Program-made: the position numbers and the translations under genes
Notes under the pieces: model-generated
Databases searched by the model: none
The model's input: the letters and a program-made list of their open reading frames with translations, nothing else
What the model was told of the DNA's origin: nothing
From: Polyangiaceae bacterium
GTDB lineage: Bacteria > Myxococcota_A > Polyangia > Polyangiales > Polyangiaceae
Assembly (NCBI GenBank): GCA_016715885.1
Contig: JADJXL010000025.1
Location: 1,116,001 to 1,180,000 of the forward strand
Length of the DNA stretch: 64,000 nt
Reading direction: 5' to 3'
Shown here: positions 18,117-26,849 of the stretch, piece by piece
Layout: each line of letters opens with the position of its first letter
Position numbering within the stretch: position 1 is the first letter of the stretch

Positions 18117-20057
18117 TTAGAATTCGCACTGATTCGTCGCAGGATTACAATACGATCCGGCGGCAACGAACGGACAAATGTCGCCGAAGTAGTCGGTGCA
18201 AGGAATGCCGCAGGCGTACGCGGTATGGGTGTAGCAGACTTGGCCGCCCGAGCAGTCCGCATCGGAGGCGCAGCGACAATTGAAGTCGTCGGGGATCATG
18301 TTACCATTCTGATCCATGCCGTTGCAGCATTCGGTCACGTAATAATCGCTCGCGCTGCAATCTTCGTCCGCGCAATCGACTTTTCCATCGCAATCGTCGT
18401 CGACGCCGTTCGTACACGCGTCAACACCGAATTCCGGCTTTCCTGCATTGCCGGCATTGCACGTGCCGCAATTGCCAAACGACACGCAATCCGGATCCGC
18501 GCAATCGACGTAGAGGTCGCCGTCGTTGTCCTTGCCGTCGTTACAAACTTCTTTCGGATTCGGCTCGATGAGCACGTTGAGGGCGAACGGCCCTTCGTTG
18601 GCCCCAAATTCGGGATCGACGGTGTATCCGTCGAGGAACACGTAATAGGTTCCGGGATAAAGCAGCGTAAATTCGACCTTGGCGGCCCATTGAACGCCCG
18701 CGCTGTCGTCGTCACACGCTATCTCTTTGCCCGAATTGCACTTGCCCGTGCGAACGTAGAGGACCGAATCGAAGGACGTGCCCACGGAATCGAGCACGAC
18801 ATGCGACGGAGCGGTGAGCACGAAGTAAAACACGGCTTCGCCCGCATCCCCGCCGCACTGTCCCTTCGTTTCGCTGAGGTTCCCCGTGGTGTTGCCGGTA
18901 TACGTGCCGGATCCCGGAATGAGCTTGGGGGACAAACAATTGGCTTGTTGCGTCACACAAATGGGCGTGTTGGCGCAATCGGGATCCTGGCAATCGGCGA
19001 GCGTATCGTTGTCGTCGTCGATGCCGTTGTTGCAGATCTCGGCGACCGGCGCGCAATTCGGCGCAAAGAAACACGCCGGATCGGCACAATCTATTTTATT
19101 GTCGCAATTGTTGTCTACGCCGTCATCGCATACTTCCGCCACGCAATTCTTGCATGCCGGCGATACGAGGCACGACGGATCGGCACAATCAATCAACCCG
19201 TCACAGTCTTCATCGAAGCCCCCCGTGCACACTTCGGGTGTACCGGGAGGCATGCATGCGCAGGGGAAAACGCCAAAACAATTCGGATCGGCACAATCGA
19301 CGAGCAGATCGCAATCGTCGTCCAGCTTGTTTCCGCACGATTCGGGCGTGGCCTGGCACGAGCAATTCGTGGTCCCCACGCAATCGGAATCGTCGCAATC
19401 GATCAGCCCGTCGCAGTCGTCGTCGAATCCATTGTCGCATTTCGACGTTTCGTTTGGCAAACAACCACACACCGGCGTCCCCTGACAGTCGGCATCGAAA
19501 CAATCGACGATGGTATCGCAATCGTCATCGATACCATTGCTGCACACTTCGCCGGAAGGAGCAGGCACACATCCGCAAAGCGGCGCAGTTGCACATGCCG
19601 GGTCGGTGCAATCGGCTACGCCATTACAGTTGTTGTCTGCGCCGTCCGTGCAATTTTCGGGACTACCAGGAAAAACCTGGGGGTTCAGATCGTTGCAATC
19701 GCCGCCACCGCACAAAAGCGGAGGAAAGCCGTCATTGTCGTCATCTCGAGGGCCATGCGCGCACGTACCGAATACGCAAGCGTCCGTCGTACACGGATCG
19801 TTATCGACACATTCCTGCGATACCGCGCATTCCGCAGCGCCACCTTGGCCTCCGCCACCACCTTGGTTGCCGCTTCCTCCCTGCCCCGCTTGACCGCCGC
19901 TCGCCCCCGAACCCGATGCTGGAGTTTCAGAGGACTCGAGGTCGAAAGACGTGCGGCTGCATGCCGCAAATCCGAGGCCTGCCCACGCAACAGCCGCAAT
20001 GAACGACACGAAACGAGCAGAGCGAAGAGGTCGACGAAACGAGGAAGACGTAGTCAT
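18117..20057 (-). CDS. Lipoprotein with about ten MopE-type metal-binding repeats
   Basis: The product has 646 residues. FIAAVAWAGLGFAACSRTS is a lipoprotein signal, followed by a Gly/Gln linker. From about residue 75 onward it carries repeated units of the form C.NG.DDDCD...DC.D.DC, which is the putative metal-binding MopE motif (PF11617 type). In methanotroph MopE these repeats belong to a surface copper-binding protein. Between about 380 and 500 there is a PPC-like beta domain (GTYYVFLDGYTVDPEFG). The start lies only 15 bases from the start of the divergent ABC gene. Surface location is inferred, as is calcium or copper binding by the Asp/Cys units. Confidence 0.83.
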   Translation of the reverse strand: MTTSSSFRRPLRSARFVSFIAAVAWAGLGFAACSRTSFDLESSETPASGSGASGGQAGQGGSGNQGGGGGQGGAAECAVSQECVDNDPCTTDACVFGTCAHGPRDDDNDGFPPLLCGGGDCNDLNPQVFPGSPENCTDGADNNCNGVADCTDPACATAPLCGCVPAPSGEVCSNGIDDDCDTIVDCFDADCQGTPVCGCLPNETSKCDNGFDDDCDGLIDCDDSDCVGTTNCSCQATPESCGNKLDDDCDLLVDCADPNCFGVFPCACMPPGTPEVCTGGFDEDCDGLIDCADPSCLVSPACKNCVAEVCDDGVDNNCDNKIDCADPACFFAPNCAPVAEICNNGIDDDNDTLADCQDPDCANTPICVTQQANCLSPKLIPGSGTYTGNTTGNLSETKGQCGGDAGEAVFYFVLTAPSHVVLDSVGTSFDSVLYVRTGKCNSGKEIACDDDSAGVQWAAKVEFTLLYPGTYYVFLDGYTVDPEFGANEGPFALNVLIEPNPKEVCNDGKDNDGDLYVDCADPDCVSFGNCGTCNAGNAGKPEFGVDACTNGVDDDCDGKVDCADEDCSASDYYVTECCNGMDQNGNMIPDDFNCRCASDADCSGGQVCYTHTAYACGIPCTDYFGDICPFVAAGSYCNPATNQCEF

Positions 20058-20072
20058 GGTCGTTTGCGCGGG

Positions 20073-21872
20073 ATGTCAATGAAGAGCGACAACCCCGCAT
20101 CGAGCGATGGTACAAGCTCACGGGCTCGCGTGGGAAGTTCGTCACCTGAAATCTCTGCCGATGCGACGAACGAGTCGCCGCCCCGTACGCTCGCATCCGT
20201 CGTCACTCCCGCGCTGGCCTTGCTACGAGGCTGCGGAGCGAGCCTTTCCGTCGTCACGGGCGCGGCCTTCGCACAGCGCCTCGCCTTGCCGCTTGCAGCC
20301 GTGTGGATCGGTGATCGCGGCCGACTCGCCGCCGCAGCCGTTTTGATAGGCGCCGGCGCGCTCAGCCTCGTGCGCGCACGCGCTGCCGACGTGCTCGCGC
20401 GAACCGTGCGCCTGCGCGTCGTCGAAATCTACACAGCTCCGCTCGAGCGCGGCGACGTGGTGCTGATGCCGTCGCCGGAGATCCAATCGGCACGCCTGGC
20501 CACGGGCCTTCCGCTGCTCGTCGGATGGGCCGTCGATGGCGTCGCCGTCTTGCTCGCGTCAGCGCTCGCTTTGCCAGTCGTGACCGCCATGATCGCCGTG
20601 AACATCGGCCCAGCGGTGCTCCCTCCGCTCATCGCCGCAGGACTCGTGGGTGGAGCCGTCACGATGGTTTCATCACGTCGCGTCGAAAGCGCATGGGCAC
20701 TCGTCTTCGAACGCACGCGACAACTGCTCGCTTCCGCCGACGCGGGTTTTTCCGGTGCCGTCGAGCTCGTCGCGCACGGCCGCGGGCCGAATTTCGTCAA
20801 TCGCCTGCGTCATGACGTGATGGGTTTGTCTCGTACAGAGCTTGGAGCACGAACGACAAACGCCCTGGCTTCCTGGGGCGCCGTGGTCGCGGCGATCGTC
20901 ACGGCGCTCGTGTCGACGACGATTTTGTCAGGACAAACCACACACGTACCAAGTGAGCACGACATCTACCGCACGTTCCTGCTCGTGCTCTCCGCCGCGC
21001 CGACGCTGCAAATGTTTCTCTCGGCCATCACGAACGTTCTCGCTGCGCGCAATGAGCTCGCATCGATGACCGATCTGCTCGCAACCCCCTCGGGCACGAA
21101 CGGTGAGAGCGCGCGGGATCACGCGACGACAGCGCTCGATCCCTCCGCGGAAATCCGCGTCGAGCGGGTGACGTTCTCATATCCTCGACGAGCGGGCGAT
21201 CCCGAAAGCCAGCGTCACGGGCGTCCGCTGTTGGACCTCGAGCTCGTCTTGCCCGCGGGCGAAAGTTTGGCGGTGCTCGGTCCGAACGGGTCGGGAAAAA
21301 CCACGCTGCTCTACCTGCTGCTCGGGCTCGTATCGCCGGTGTCGGGACGCATTGTCGTCGGGGAGCGTGAAGCCAACGAGGTCGCGCGTCTCAGCGGTGA
21401 TCGCGTCGCGTTCGTGTCGCAGCGGCCTTTCGAGCCGCCGGAGGCGACGATCGAACAAGCGCTGCTCGCGTTCGACGACGCAGCACCCCGCGAGCGACTG
21501 CTTGCAGCACTGGATTCCGTGGGCCTTTTGTCTTCGCTCAGGTCGCGAGCTGCATCGGACGAGGGTCTTTTGTCGCTGCGTGTCGCGTCGCTTTCACGAG
21601 GTCAGGCGCGGCGCGTGATGATCGCGCGAGCGCTCGTACGCGACGCAAAGCTCATCGTGCTCGATGAGCCCGAAGCGCATCTCGACACGGAGAGCGTCGC
21701 GGAGCTCGATGCGCTCTTGCGCCGGCTATCGAAGAACCGGCGCATCATTGCAGCGGTTCACAACGAAGCCGTGACGGGCTTCGCGCACCACGTGTTGCGG
21801 CTTGGCGAAGGACAAACTCCTTTGTCCAGCAAGCGAAGGCCGAAGCAGGAAGATCGTTTGAGCTCGAATTGA
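20073..21872 (+). CDS. ABC transporter half-molecule (fused permease and ATPase)
   Basis: The product has 599 residues: a hydrophobic region of about five or six helices (residues 45-330) and a C-terminal ATPase with Walker A GPNGSGKT, Q-loop VAFVSQRPF, signature SLSRGQARR and Walker B KLIVLDEPEAH followed by the H-loop VHNEA. It therefore forms a homodimeric or heterodimeric exporter in the inner membrane, of the CydCD/lipid-exporter type; the cargo is unknown. The ATG at 20073 is used, with an alternative ATG at 20079 and a GTG near 20136. Starting at 20073 places it 15 bases from the divergent lipoprotein start. It converges with the next gene, with 2 bases between stops. Confidence 0.85.
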   Translation: MSMKSDNPASSDGTSSRARVGSSSPEISADATNESPPRTLASVVTPALALLRGCGASLSVVTGAAFAQRLALPLAAVWIGDRGRLAAAAVLIGAGALSLVRARAADVLARTVRLRVVEIYTAPLERGDVVLMPSPEIQSARLATGLPLLVGWAVDGVAVLLASALALPVVTAMIAVNIGPAVLPPLIAAGLVGGAVTMVSSRRVESAWALVFERTRQLLASADAGFSGAVELVAHGRGPNFVNRLRHDVMGLSRTELGARTTNALASWGAVVAAIVTALVSTTILSGQTTHVPSEHDIYRTFLLVLSAAPTLQMFLSAITNVLAARNELASMTDLLATPSGTNGESARDHATTALDPSAEIRVERVTFSYPRRAGDPESQRHGRPLLDLELVLPAGESLAVLGPNGSGKTTLLYLLLGLVSPVSGRIVVGEREANEVARLSGDRVAFVSQRPFEPPEATIEQALLAFDDAAPRERLLAALDSVGLLSSLRSRAASDEGLLSLRVASLSRGQARRVMIARALVRDAKLIVLDEPEAHLDTESVAELDALLRRLSKNRRIIAAVHNEAVTGFAHHVLRLGEGQTPLSSKRRPKQEDRLSSN

Positions 21873-21874
21873 TG

Positions 21875-22285
21875 TCAGGGGAAGAAGGGCGCGCAGCAGC
21901 CGGCTTTTACGTCGCACGCGAACGTGCCCATGGCGCCTTCACACTTGGCTACGACGCTGCCGGAAAGCATGCAGGTGCACGTGAACGAGCCGCCGGAGGC
22001 GAAACACGTGACCTTCACGTCCTGACCGCCGCACGAACCCGAACAGTCGCACGATCCGTCCGGTGTCCCGCTGCACGTTCCCTCCGCGCACGAGTTTCCG
22101 CTCGAGCTGGACGACGTGGTCGTCGTCGTGTTTCCCGCTCCGCCTGTCGAGCTATTTCCGGCCCCGCCGGCACCACCCAAACCACCTGCGCCTTCGGCGT
22201 CGATGACGACTTTACCGCCGCAACCTTCGAGCCCGGCAAACCCGAGCGTTGCGGCCCCGACGAACACCAGCCTGATCCATCGCAT
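21875..22285 (-). CDS. Small Cys-rich lipoprotein
   Basis: The product has 136 residues and starts MRWIRLVFVGAATLGFAGLEGCGGK, a lipoprotein signal. A Gly/Thr/Ser linker with a run of Thr then Ser leads to a domain of about 65 residues with ten cysteines (CAEGTCSGTPDGSCDCSGSC and more), ending AGCCAPFFP. It is probably disulfide-bonded at the cell surface. An in-frame extension to 22801 is possible but lacks a signal sequence and overlaps the plus-strand gene at 22403, so it was rejected. Its function is unknown. Confidence 0.75.
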   Translation of the reverse strand: MRWIRLVFVGAATLGFAGLEGCGGKVVIDAEGAGGLGGAGGAGNSSTGGAGNTTTTTSSSSSGNSCAEGTCSGTPDGSCDCSGSCGGQDVKVTCFASGGSFTCTCMLSGSVVAKCEGAMGTFACDVKAGCCAPFFP

Positions 22286-22402
22286 ACCGCTGCATCGTAG
22301 TCTGGAAATGCAGCGAAAAAGAAGTGAAAGAAGTGAAAGCTCGGCAAAATGCGCCGAAAATGAGGGGCTTCGGCTGAGGTGCGCTAGGATCGATGTGCTG
22401 TC

Positions 22403-23185
22403 GTGCTTTTCGAAACGCTCATTGCCCAAGCCCTGGCAGCAACTCCTGCAGTCGCTGCATCGATCGAACGTCCAACGCCGCAGGCAACCTGCCCGTCGGG
22501 TACTCGATTGGTCGAAGGCGTGCACTACGAATACGTGCAGCGCCTCTGCACGTCGTGGCGCATCGGCCATTGTTATTCGTTCCTTCCAGGCCTGCTTGCG
22601 GTCGAACCCATGGCGACACCCGTTCGCGTGTGCATGGATGAGCACGAGTGGCCGAATCGCGAAGGCGAGAAGCCGCGCGTGATGATACGGTTTGTCGAAG
22701 CGGAACAGTCTTGCGCTCGCATCGGCAAGCGTCTCTGCACGGAATTCGAGTGGGAGCTCGCGTGCGAAGGGCCGAATACGCAGCCTTGGCCTTACGGTCA
22801 CGCCTTCGACAAGGAAGCGTGCAACACGTCGAAGGATTTCATGCCGTACAGCGAGGAGAAGCTCAACGCCGAGGAAAGGCGGACGCGCGAAGTCGAAACG
22901 TTTCGGCTCTACCAGGGCGAACCAAGCGGCTCGCGGCCGAGATGCGCGAGCGAGTACGGCGTCAAAGACCTCGTGGGTAATGTCGAGGAATGGGTGACCA
23001 CGTCACGGAGCGCTTGGCGTTACCGTTCGTCGCTCAAAGGCGGGTACTGGGCGAAACCTTGGGCGCAGTGCCGAGGCACGAACGATTCACACGGTCCGAT
23101 GTTTCGGTATTACGAAACGGGCTTCCGCTGCTGCGCCGAGCCAAGCGACGGCGCTACTCCATCGGATACGACGCCGGCTCCGTGA
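22403..23185 (+). CDS. FGE-sulfatase-fold protein lacking the catalytic Cys pair
   Basis: The product has 260 residues with a GTG start and a hydrophobic N-terminus (LIAQALAATPAVAAS) that may be a signal peptide. It belongs to the formylglycine-generating enzyme (SUMF1) fold: CARIGKRLCTEFEWELAC, DLVGNVEEWV, and GGYWAKPWAQCRGTN ending YYETGFRCC. In the active enzyme the C-terminal part has a C....C copper pair; here only one Cys is present before GFRCC, so formylglycine generation is unlikely. A binding or structural role in the envelope is inferred. The last 32 bases overlap the end of the convergent VanW gene. Confidence 0.8.
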   Translation: MLFETLIAQALAATPAVAASIERPTPQATCPSGTRLVEGVHYEYVQRLCTSWRIGHCYSFLPGLLAVEPMATPVRVCMDEHEWPNREGEKPRVMIRFVEAEQSCARIGKRLCTEFEWELACEGPNTQPWPYGHAFDKEACNTSKDFMPYSEEKLNAEERRTREVETFRLYQGEPSGSRPRCASEYGVKDLVGNVEEWVTTSRSAWRYRSSLKGGYWAKPWAQCRGTNDSHGPMFRYYETGFRCCAEPSDGATPSDTTPAP

Positions 23186-24572
23186 CGTTCTCCGCAAGGC
23201 GGCCCTCGATGCCTTTTGCGCGCTGAGGAAGCGCCGGCAGAAGGGTTTCGTCGTACCCCTCGGACACCCAATACACTTCGGGTGACGGCCTGTATCCGCT
23301 GAACCAGCGACGCTCTTCGACACGACCGTCGTTGTAGGTCATGCGCACCGTCGAGGTGACGTCGAAGCCCGGCACTCCCTTTTGGCGATGAATGCGTTTG
23401 CCCGAGGGGAGATGCGGTTTGACCGTGATGCGTCGGACGAAGTCGTAGGTTTGTCCCACCCCGTATGCGTATTCGACCTTCGCGATGGGGTCGCCTCCGA
23501 GGATCTCCACACGCACACGACCAGGCTCGGGCAAGTACGCGTGAATCATGACGTCGTAGGGCAACGCGTTTTCGATCTGCAAGTCGACGAGCGGGTAATG
23601 CACGGTCGCGTCGAGGCCGAGCTTGACGTAGCTCGAAGCGCGCGAGTGGTTTTGTCGTCGCAAAATGCGCAAGCCTCCGAAAACGGCGGCCGCATGAAGC
23701 GTCGACGAGAGCTGACAGGTGCCGCCGCCGTATCCGTCGGTGAGCTCGTCGCCTTGGATCTCGGGCGCCAAGGTAAAACCGTTTTCACGCGTGCGCGGAC
23801 CGACGCGATCGTTGAAAGAAAACATGCCGCCGACGGGGATGACGATGCCGTCGATCTTGCGCGCGGCGTTGCGGATGTTCACCGAGCGACCCGCGCCCGA
23901 GCCCCATGTGGTGAACGTCGTATCGAACGACGCAACGATGCGCGTGACGTCGACCTGAGCGAGTTGGGAAGAGGTCACCTTCGCAGCAACTCGCCGCGTC
24001 ACCAATCGAATGGGCACGCCGTCCTCGAAAGGCGCTGCGCGCAGCTCGTCGATGCACGCATCGATGTCGAGCTCCCGGCCAGGCTCATCCTCGACCTTGC
24101 GTTTGTTTTCGATGTCGAGCACTGCATCGACGGGTGCACGGTAAAACTTCGGTGCGATTGTCTCGAGAAACGCTCGCGCCTTTTTCTCGTCGACGAAGAA
24201 CACGAGCGGCACGTCGACCTCGCCGCGACGAGCACGCGCGGCATCACGGTATCGCCGCACGAATGAGCCCGTGTGTCCGACTTCGGATGCGCGCTCCAGC
24301 GTTTCTTTGATGTCGATCTCGATGCCGAGGTGCGCAAAGGAGGCGTCGATGATTTCGCCGTCGTGATGGAGGCGTACGCCCCACGTCAGCACATCGCGCT
24401 GCCGGTCGGACAACCACGCGACAGGCGAACCCTCATCAGGAACACGACGCTCGCCGATGTAGAGACCCTGCACGACGGGTGAACGCGGCGCGTAATGATA
24501 GCCGGCTCCCCCGAGCGTCACGGCTGTCGACGCAGCAATACCGAGAACGAGAAGCAACGTGGATGAACGCAC
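23154..24572 (-). CDS. VanW family protein with peptidoglycan-binding-like N-domain
   Basis: The product has 472 residues. One N-terminal helix (LLLVLGIAASTAVTLGGAGY) acts as a signal or anchor. Residues about 35-215 resemble the PG_binding_4 domain that commonly precedes VanW. The VanW domain then shows PVGGMFSFNDRVGPRTRENG, GYGGGTCQLSSTLHAAA and RQNHSRASSYVKLGLDATV. VanW is an accessory of some vancomycin-resistance clusters; its biochemical role is still unknown and no vanHAX genes are nearby. The gene is probably monocistronic and followed by a 32-base convergent overlap with the FGE-like gene. Confidence 0.9.
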   Translation of the reverse strand: MRSSTLLLVLGIAASTAVTLGGAGYHYAPRSPVVQGLYIGERRVPDEGSPVAWLSDRQRDVLTWGVRLHHDGEIIDASFAHLGIEIDIKETLERASEVGHTGSFVRRYRDAARARRGEVDVPLVFFVDEKKARAFLETIAPKFYRAPVDAVLDIENKRKVEDEPGRELDIDACIDELRAAPFEDGVPIRLVTRRVAAKVTSSQLAQVDVTRIVASFDTTFTTWGSGAGRSVNIRNAARKIDGIVIPVGGMFSFNDRVGPRTRENGFTLAPEIQGDELTDGYGGGTCQLSSTLHAAAVFGGLRILRRQNHSRASSYVKLGLDATVHYPLVDLQIENALPYDVMIHAYLPEPGRVRVEILGGDPIAKVEYAYGVGQTYDFVRRITVKPHLPSGKRIHRQKGVPGFDVTSTVRMTYNDGRVEERRWFSGYRPSPEVYWVSEGYDETLLPALPQRAKGIEGRLAENVTEPASYPME

Positions 24573-24618
24573 GGAAGGAACCGATCGTAGCTGGATCTCG
24601 GGCCGGGAGGAAAATTTG

Positions 24619-24657
24619 CCTCACCCCCCAACCCCCTCTCCGCAAGCGGAGAGGGGG
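24619..24657. repeat. Hairpin repeat copy A
   Basis: CCTCACCCCCCAA is followed by a perfect 12-base stem (CCCCCTCTCCGC, loop AA, GCGGAGAGGGGG). Copies A and B form a 45-base tandem. The same unit recurs at 24664, 24733, 24781, 30019 and 30064. It lies upstream of the VanW start and downstream of the carbonic anhydrase gene. Confidence 0.85.
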
Positions 24658-24663
24658 AGCATG

Positions 24664-24702
24664 CCTCACCCCCCAACCCCCTCTCCGCAAGCGGAGAGGG
24701 GG
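24664..24702. repeat. Hairpin repeat copy B
   Basis: Same sequence and orientation as copy A, starting exactly 45 bases later. The 12-base stem and AA loop are unchanged, which indicates recent duplication. Confidence 0.85.
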
Positions 24703-24732
24703 AGAAGAGCGTTCAACAGGGAGCAAACGTCA

Positions 24733-24776
24733 TTCCCCCTCTCCAACTGCGTTGGAGAGGGGGCTAGGGGGTGAGG
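24733..24776. repeat. Hairpin repeat copy C (inverted)
   Basis: Opposite orientation to copies A and B: a 13-base stem CCCCCTCTCCAAC, loop TGC, the matching arm, then CTAGGGGGTGAGG. The loop-proximal bases differ from copies A and B but pair perfectly, which points to compensated stem changes. Confidence 0.85.
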
Positions 24777-24780
24777 TCTG

Positions 24781-24835
24781 TTCCCCCTCTCCGCCGCGCC
24801 GAAGGCGCGTGGGGAGAGGGGGCTAGGGGGTGAGG
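24781..24835. repeat. Hairpin repeat copy D overlapping the end of the carbonic anhydrase gene
   Basis: Same family as copy C, with a longer GC-rich inner stem (CGCGCC, loop GAA, GGCGCG) between the CCCCCTCTCC and GGAGAGGGGG arms. Its terminal CTAGGGGGTGAGG encodes, on the minus strand, the last three residues (Leu-Thr-Pro) and the TAG stop of the carbonic anhydrase gene. Confidence 0.85.
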
Positions 24836-25341
24836 CGATACCGCTTCGCGTGCTCGACGTAGTGCTCCGCCCCAACGATCCCCAATCGACCTTCCTCTTC
24901 AGTCACTTCACGCACGACCTTCGCCGGACTGCCACGAACGAGCGATCGCGGCGGCACCACCATCCTCGGAGGCACGAGCGCTCCGGCTGCAACGACGGAG
25001 CCCTCTCCGATCTGCGCGTTGTCGAGAATGATGCTGCCCATCCCAATCAAACACCGATCACCTACGGTGCATCCGTGCAGAATCGCGCCATGGCCAATGG
25101 TGACGTCTACCCCGATGACCGTCACCGATACGCCATCGGTCAAGTGCATACACGCAAGGTCCTGCACGTTCGTTCGAGCGCCGACGCGAATCGAACCGAT
25201 GTCCCCGCGCAAGACACAACCGAACCATACGCTGGCCTCATCCCCGAGCTCGACGTCGCCAATGAGCGTCGCGTTTGGCGCGACGAACACGTCACGCCCG
25301 AGCCGCGGAGCAAATCCACCGTACGGAAGGATCAGAGCCAC
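24823..25341 (-). CDS. Gamma-class carbonic anhydrase-like hexapeptide protein
   Basis: The product has 172 residues, a left-handed beta-helix of hexapeptide repeats. The histidines in CMHLTDG and IGHGAILHGC are at the expected zinc-ligand positions of gamma carbonic anhydrase/PaaY-like trimers. NVQDLACMHL and GMGSIILDNAQIGEGSVVAAGALV are typical of the YrdA/CaiE group. Cytoplasmic; the reaction is probably reversible CO2 hydration, although many such proteins are weak enzymes. It starts 3 bases after the MiaB stop, so it is the second gene of that operon. Its last codons come from repeat copy D. Confidence 0.9.
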   Translation of the reverse strand: MALILPYGGFAPRLGRDVFVAPNATLIGDVELGDEASVWFGCVLRGDIGSIRVGARTNVQDLACMHLTDGVSVTVIGVDVTIGHGAILHGCTVGDRCLIGMGSIILDNAQIGEGSVVAAGALVPPRMVVPPRSLVRGSPAKVVREVTEEEGRLGIVGAEHYVEHAKRYRLTP

Positions 25342-25344
25342 GAC

Positions 25345-26805
25345 CTAGCTCGCTGAAACGATCGGCAGCGATCGTCGTGATTGTCCCGACGAACGCGACG
25401 GCGTGGAAGCTGCTGCACGCGGACGCGCTCGCTCACGACTCTCGAGACTCAGCTCTCCCTGAAGCGAGTGTTTGTTGGCTCGCGTAATTTGAACACCAAC
25501 GATTTCGCCGAGAAGATCCAAATCATCTGCAGCAGCGATGTGAACGATTTCGTTTCGCTCCGTACGCCCCGTCCATGCGGCCCCGCCTTCTTTGCCCGCG
25601 CCTTCGACCAGCACCCGTTGCGTCGTTCCCTCGAGGCTTCGCAAGTACGCGCCGAGCAGCTCTTCGCTCACCTCGAAAAGGCGCGCCAATCGTTCGCCTT
25701 TGACAGCTTCGGGAACGTCATCTGCGAGCTTGCGTGCCGGCGTGTACGGTCGCTCGGAATATTTGAACCCAAACAATCCTCGGTAACCGACTTCTCGAAC
25801 GAGCGTCAGGGTCGCCGCGAAGTCGTCTTCGGTTTCGCCGGGAAAACCAACGATGATGTCCGTCGAGAGCGACAGGTCGGGAACTCGCGCCAAGAGCCGC
25901 CCTACTCGTTCGAGGTATTCAGTACGCGTGTAGCGGCGAATCATCCGCTTCAGGATCCGGTCACTTCCGGATTGCACGGGCAGGTGCACGTGTCTGGCGA
26001 GCACACCGAGATCTGCGTGTGCTTCGATGAGCGACGGCGTGAGGTGGCGCGGATGCGGGCTCGTGTAGCGCAGCCGAGACAAACCTGGAACGGCTTCTGC
26101 AATGCGCCGCAAGAGCGCCGCAAATTCGCTTTCGTCAGGGTCGTCGGCCGATGCCCCCTTGGCCCGTTCGAGCGATGCGGCGGGATCACGGAAGCTATTG
26201 ACGGTTTGTCCGAGCAGCGTCACTTCGCGCACGCCAGCAGCAACGAGCGCCGAGATTTCTGCGACGATTTCGTGGCTCGGCCGGTAACGTTCAGGCCCGC
26301 GCGTATACGGCACGATGCAGAACGAACAACGTTCGTCGCAGCCTTTCATGATCGTGACGTAGGCTGTAGGAGCCGTCGCCGTGAGCGCCGATGCAGACAA
26401 AAAGTGCGGGGATTCCAGGTCGAACACCGTGCGCACGGCCGGCGGCGCTCCGAGACCGATGTCGTCGAGCAGCCGCGGAAGCTCCGGAATGTTGTCGGGC
26501 CCCAGAACGAGATCGATTCCTTTTGCGCGTCCAAGAAGCCGCTCGCCCTCTTGTTGCGCCACACAGCCAGCGACGACGAGCACCATCTCGGGACGCTTTT
26601 GCTTGTGTTTCGCCATGCGCCCGACTTCACTGAGCAGCTTCTGTTCGGCTTTTTCCCGGACACTACAGGTGTTCAGGACGACCACGTCGGCATCGCGCCA
26701 GTCATCGGCCTCGACGTAGCCCCCGCGGCGCAGCACTTCGTGCATTCGGTCGGAGTCGTGGACGTTCATCTGACATCCGAACGTGGTGATGGCGTATCGA
26801 GGCAT
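25345..26805 (-). CDS. miaB: tRNA-2-methylthio-N6-dimethylallyladenosine synthase
   Basis: The product has 486 residues. The N-terminal UPF0004 domain has cysteines in TTFGCQMNVHDSDR, LNTCSVREKAEQK and VVAGCVAQQEGE. The radical SAM cluster is KGCDERCSFCIVPYTRG, and the C-terminal TRAM domain lies near LEGTTQRVLVEGAGKEGG. It adds the methylthio group at A37 of tRNAs reading UNN codons. The start at 26805 (MPRYAITTFGCQ) fits the family; an in-frame upstream start would add seven residues. The tail after LSLESRERARPR is Ser/Arg-rich and longer than usual. It leads the operon with the carbonic anhydrase-like gene. Confidence 0.95.
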   Translation of the reverse strand: MPRYAITTFGCQMNVHDSDRMHEVLRRGGYVEADDWRDADVVVLNTCSVREKAEQKLLSEVGRMAKHKQKRPEMVLVVAGCVAQQEGERLLGRAKGIDLVLGPDNIPELPRLLDDIGLGAPPAVRTVFDLESPHFLSASALTATAPTAYVTIMKGCDERCSFCIVPYTRGPERYRPSHEIVAEISALVAAGVREVTLLGQTVNSFRDPAASLERAKGASADDPDESEFAALLRRIAEAVPGLSRLRYTSPHPRHLTPSLIEAHADLGVLARHVHLPVQSGSDRILKRMIRRYTRTEYLERVGRLLARVPDLSLSTDIIVGFPGETEDDFAATLTLVREVGYRGLFGFKYSERPYTPARKLADDVPEAVKGERLARLFEVSEELLGAYLRSLEGTTQRVLVEGAGKEGGAAWTGRTERNEIVHIAAADDLDLLGEIVGVQITRANKHSLQGELSLESRERARPRAAASTPSRSSGQSRRSLPIVSAS

Positions 26806-26849
26806 GTGCGGACGGTGGTGTAACAAAACCGCGCCTGGACGGCCAGGGA

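Noticed and set aside
17859..20072. In-frame 738-codon upstream extension of the ABC transporter gene
   Set aside because: It is wholly antisense to the MopE-like lipoprotein and methyltransferase genes; ABC homology begins only after 20073.
24619..24835. CRISPR-like array of hairpin repeats
   Set aside because: Units are in both orientations, spacing is irregular, there are no unique spacers and no cas genes.
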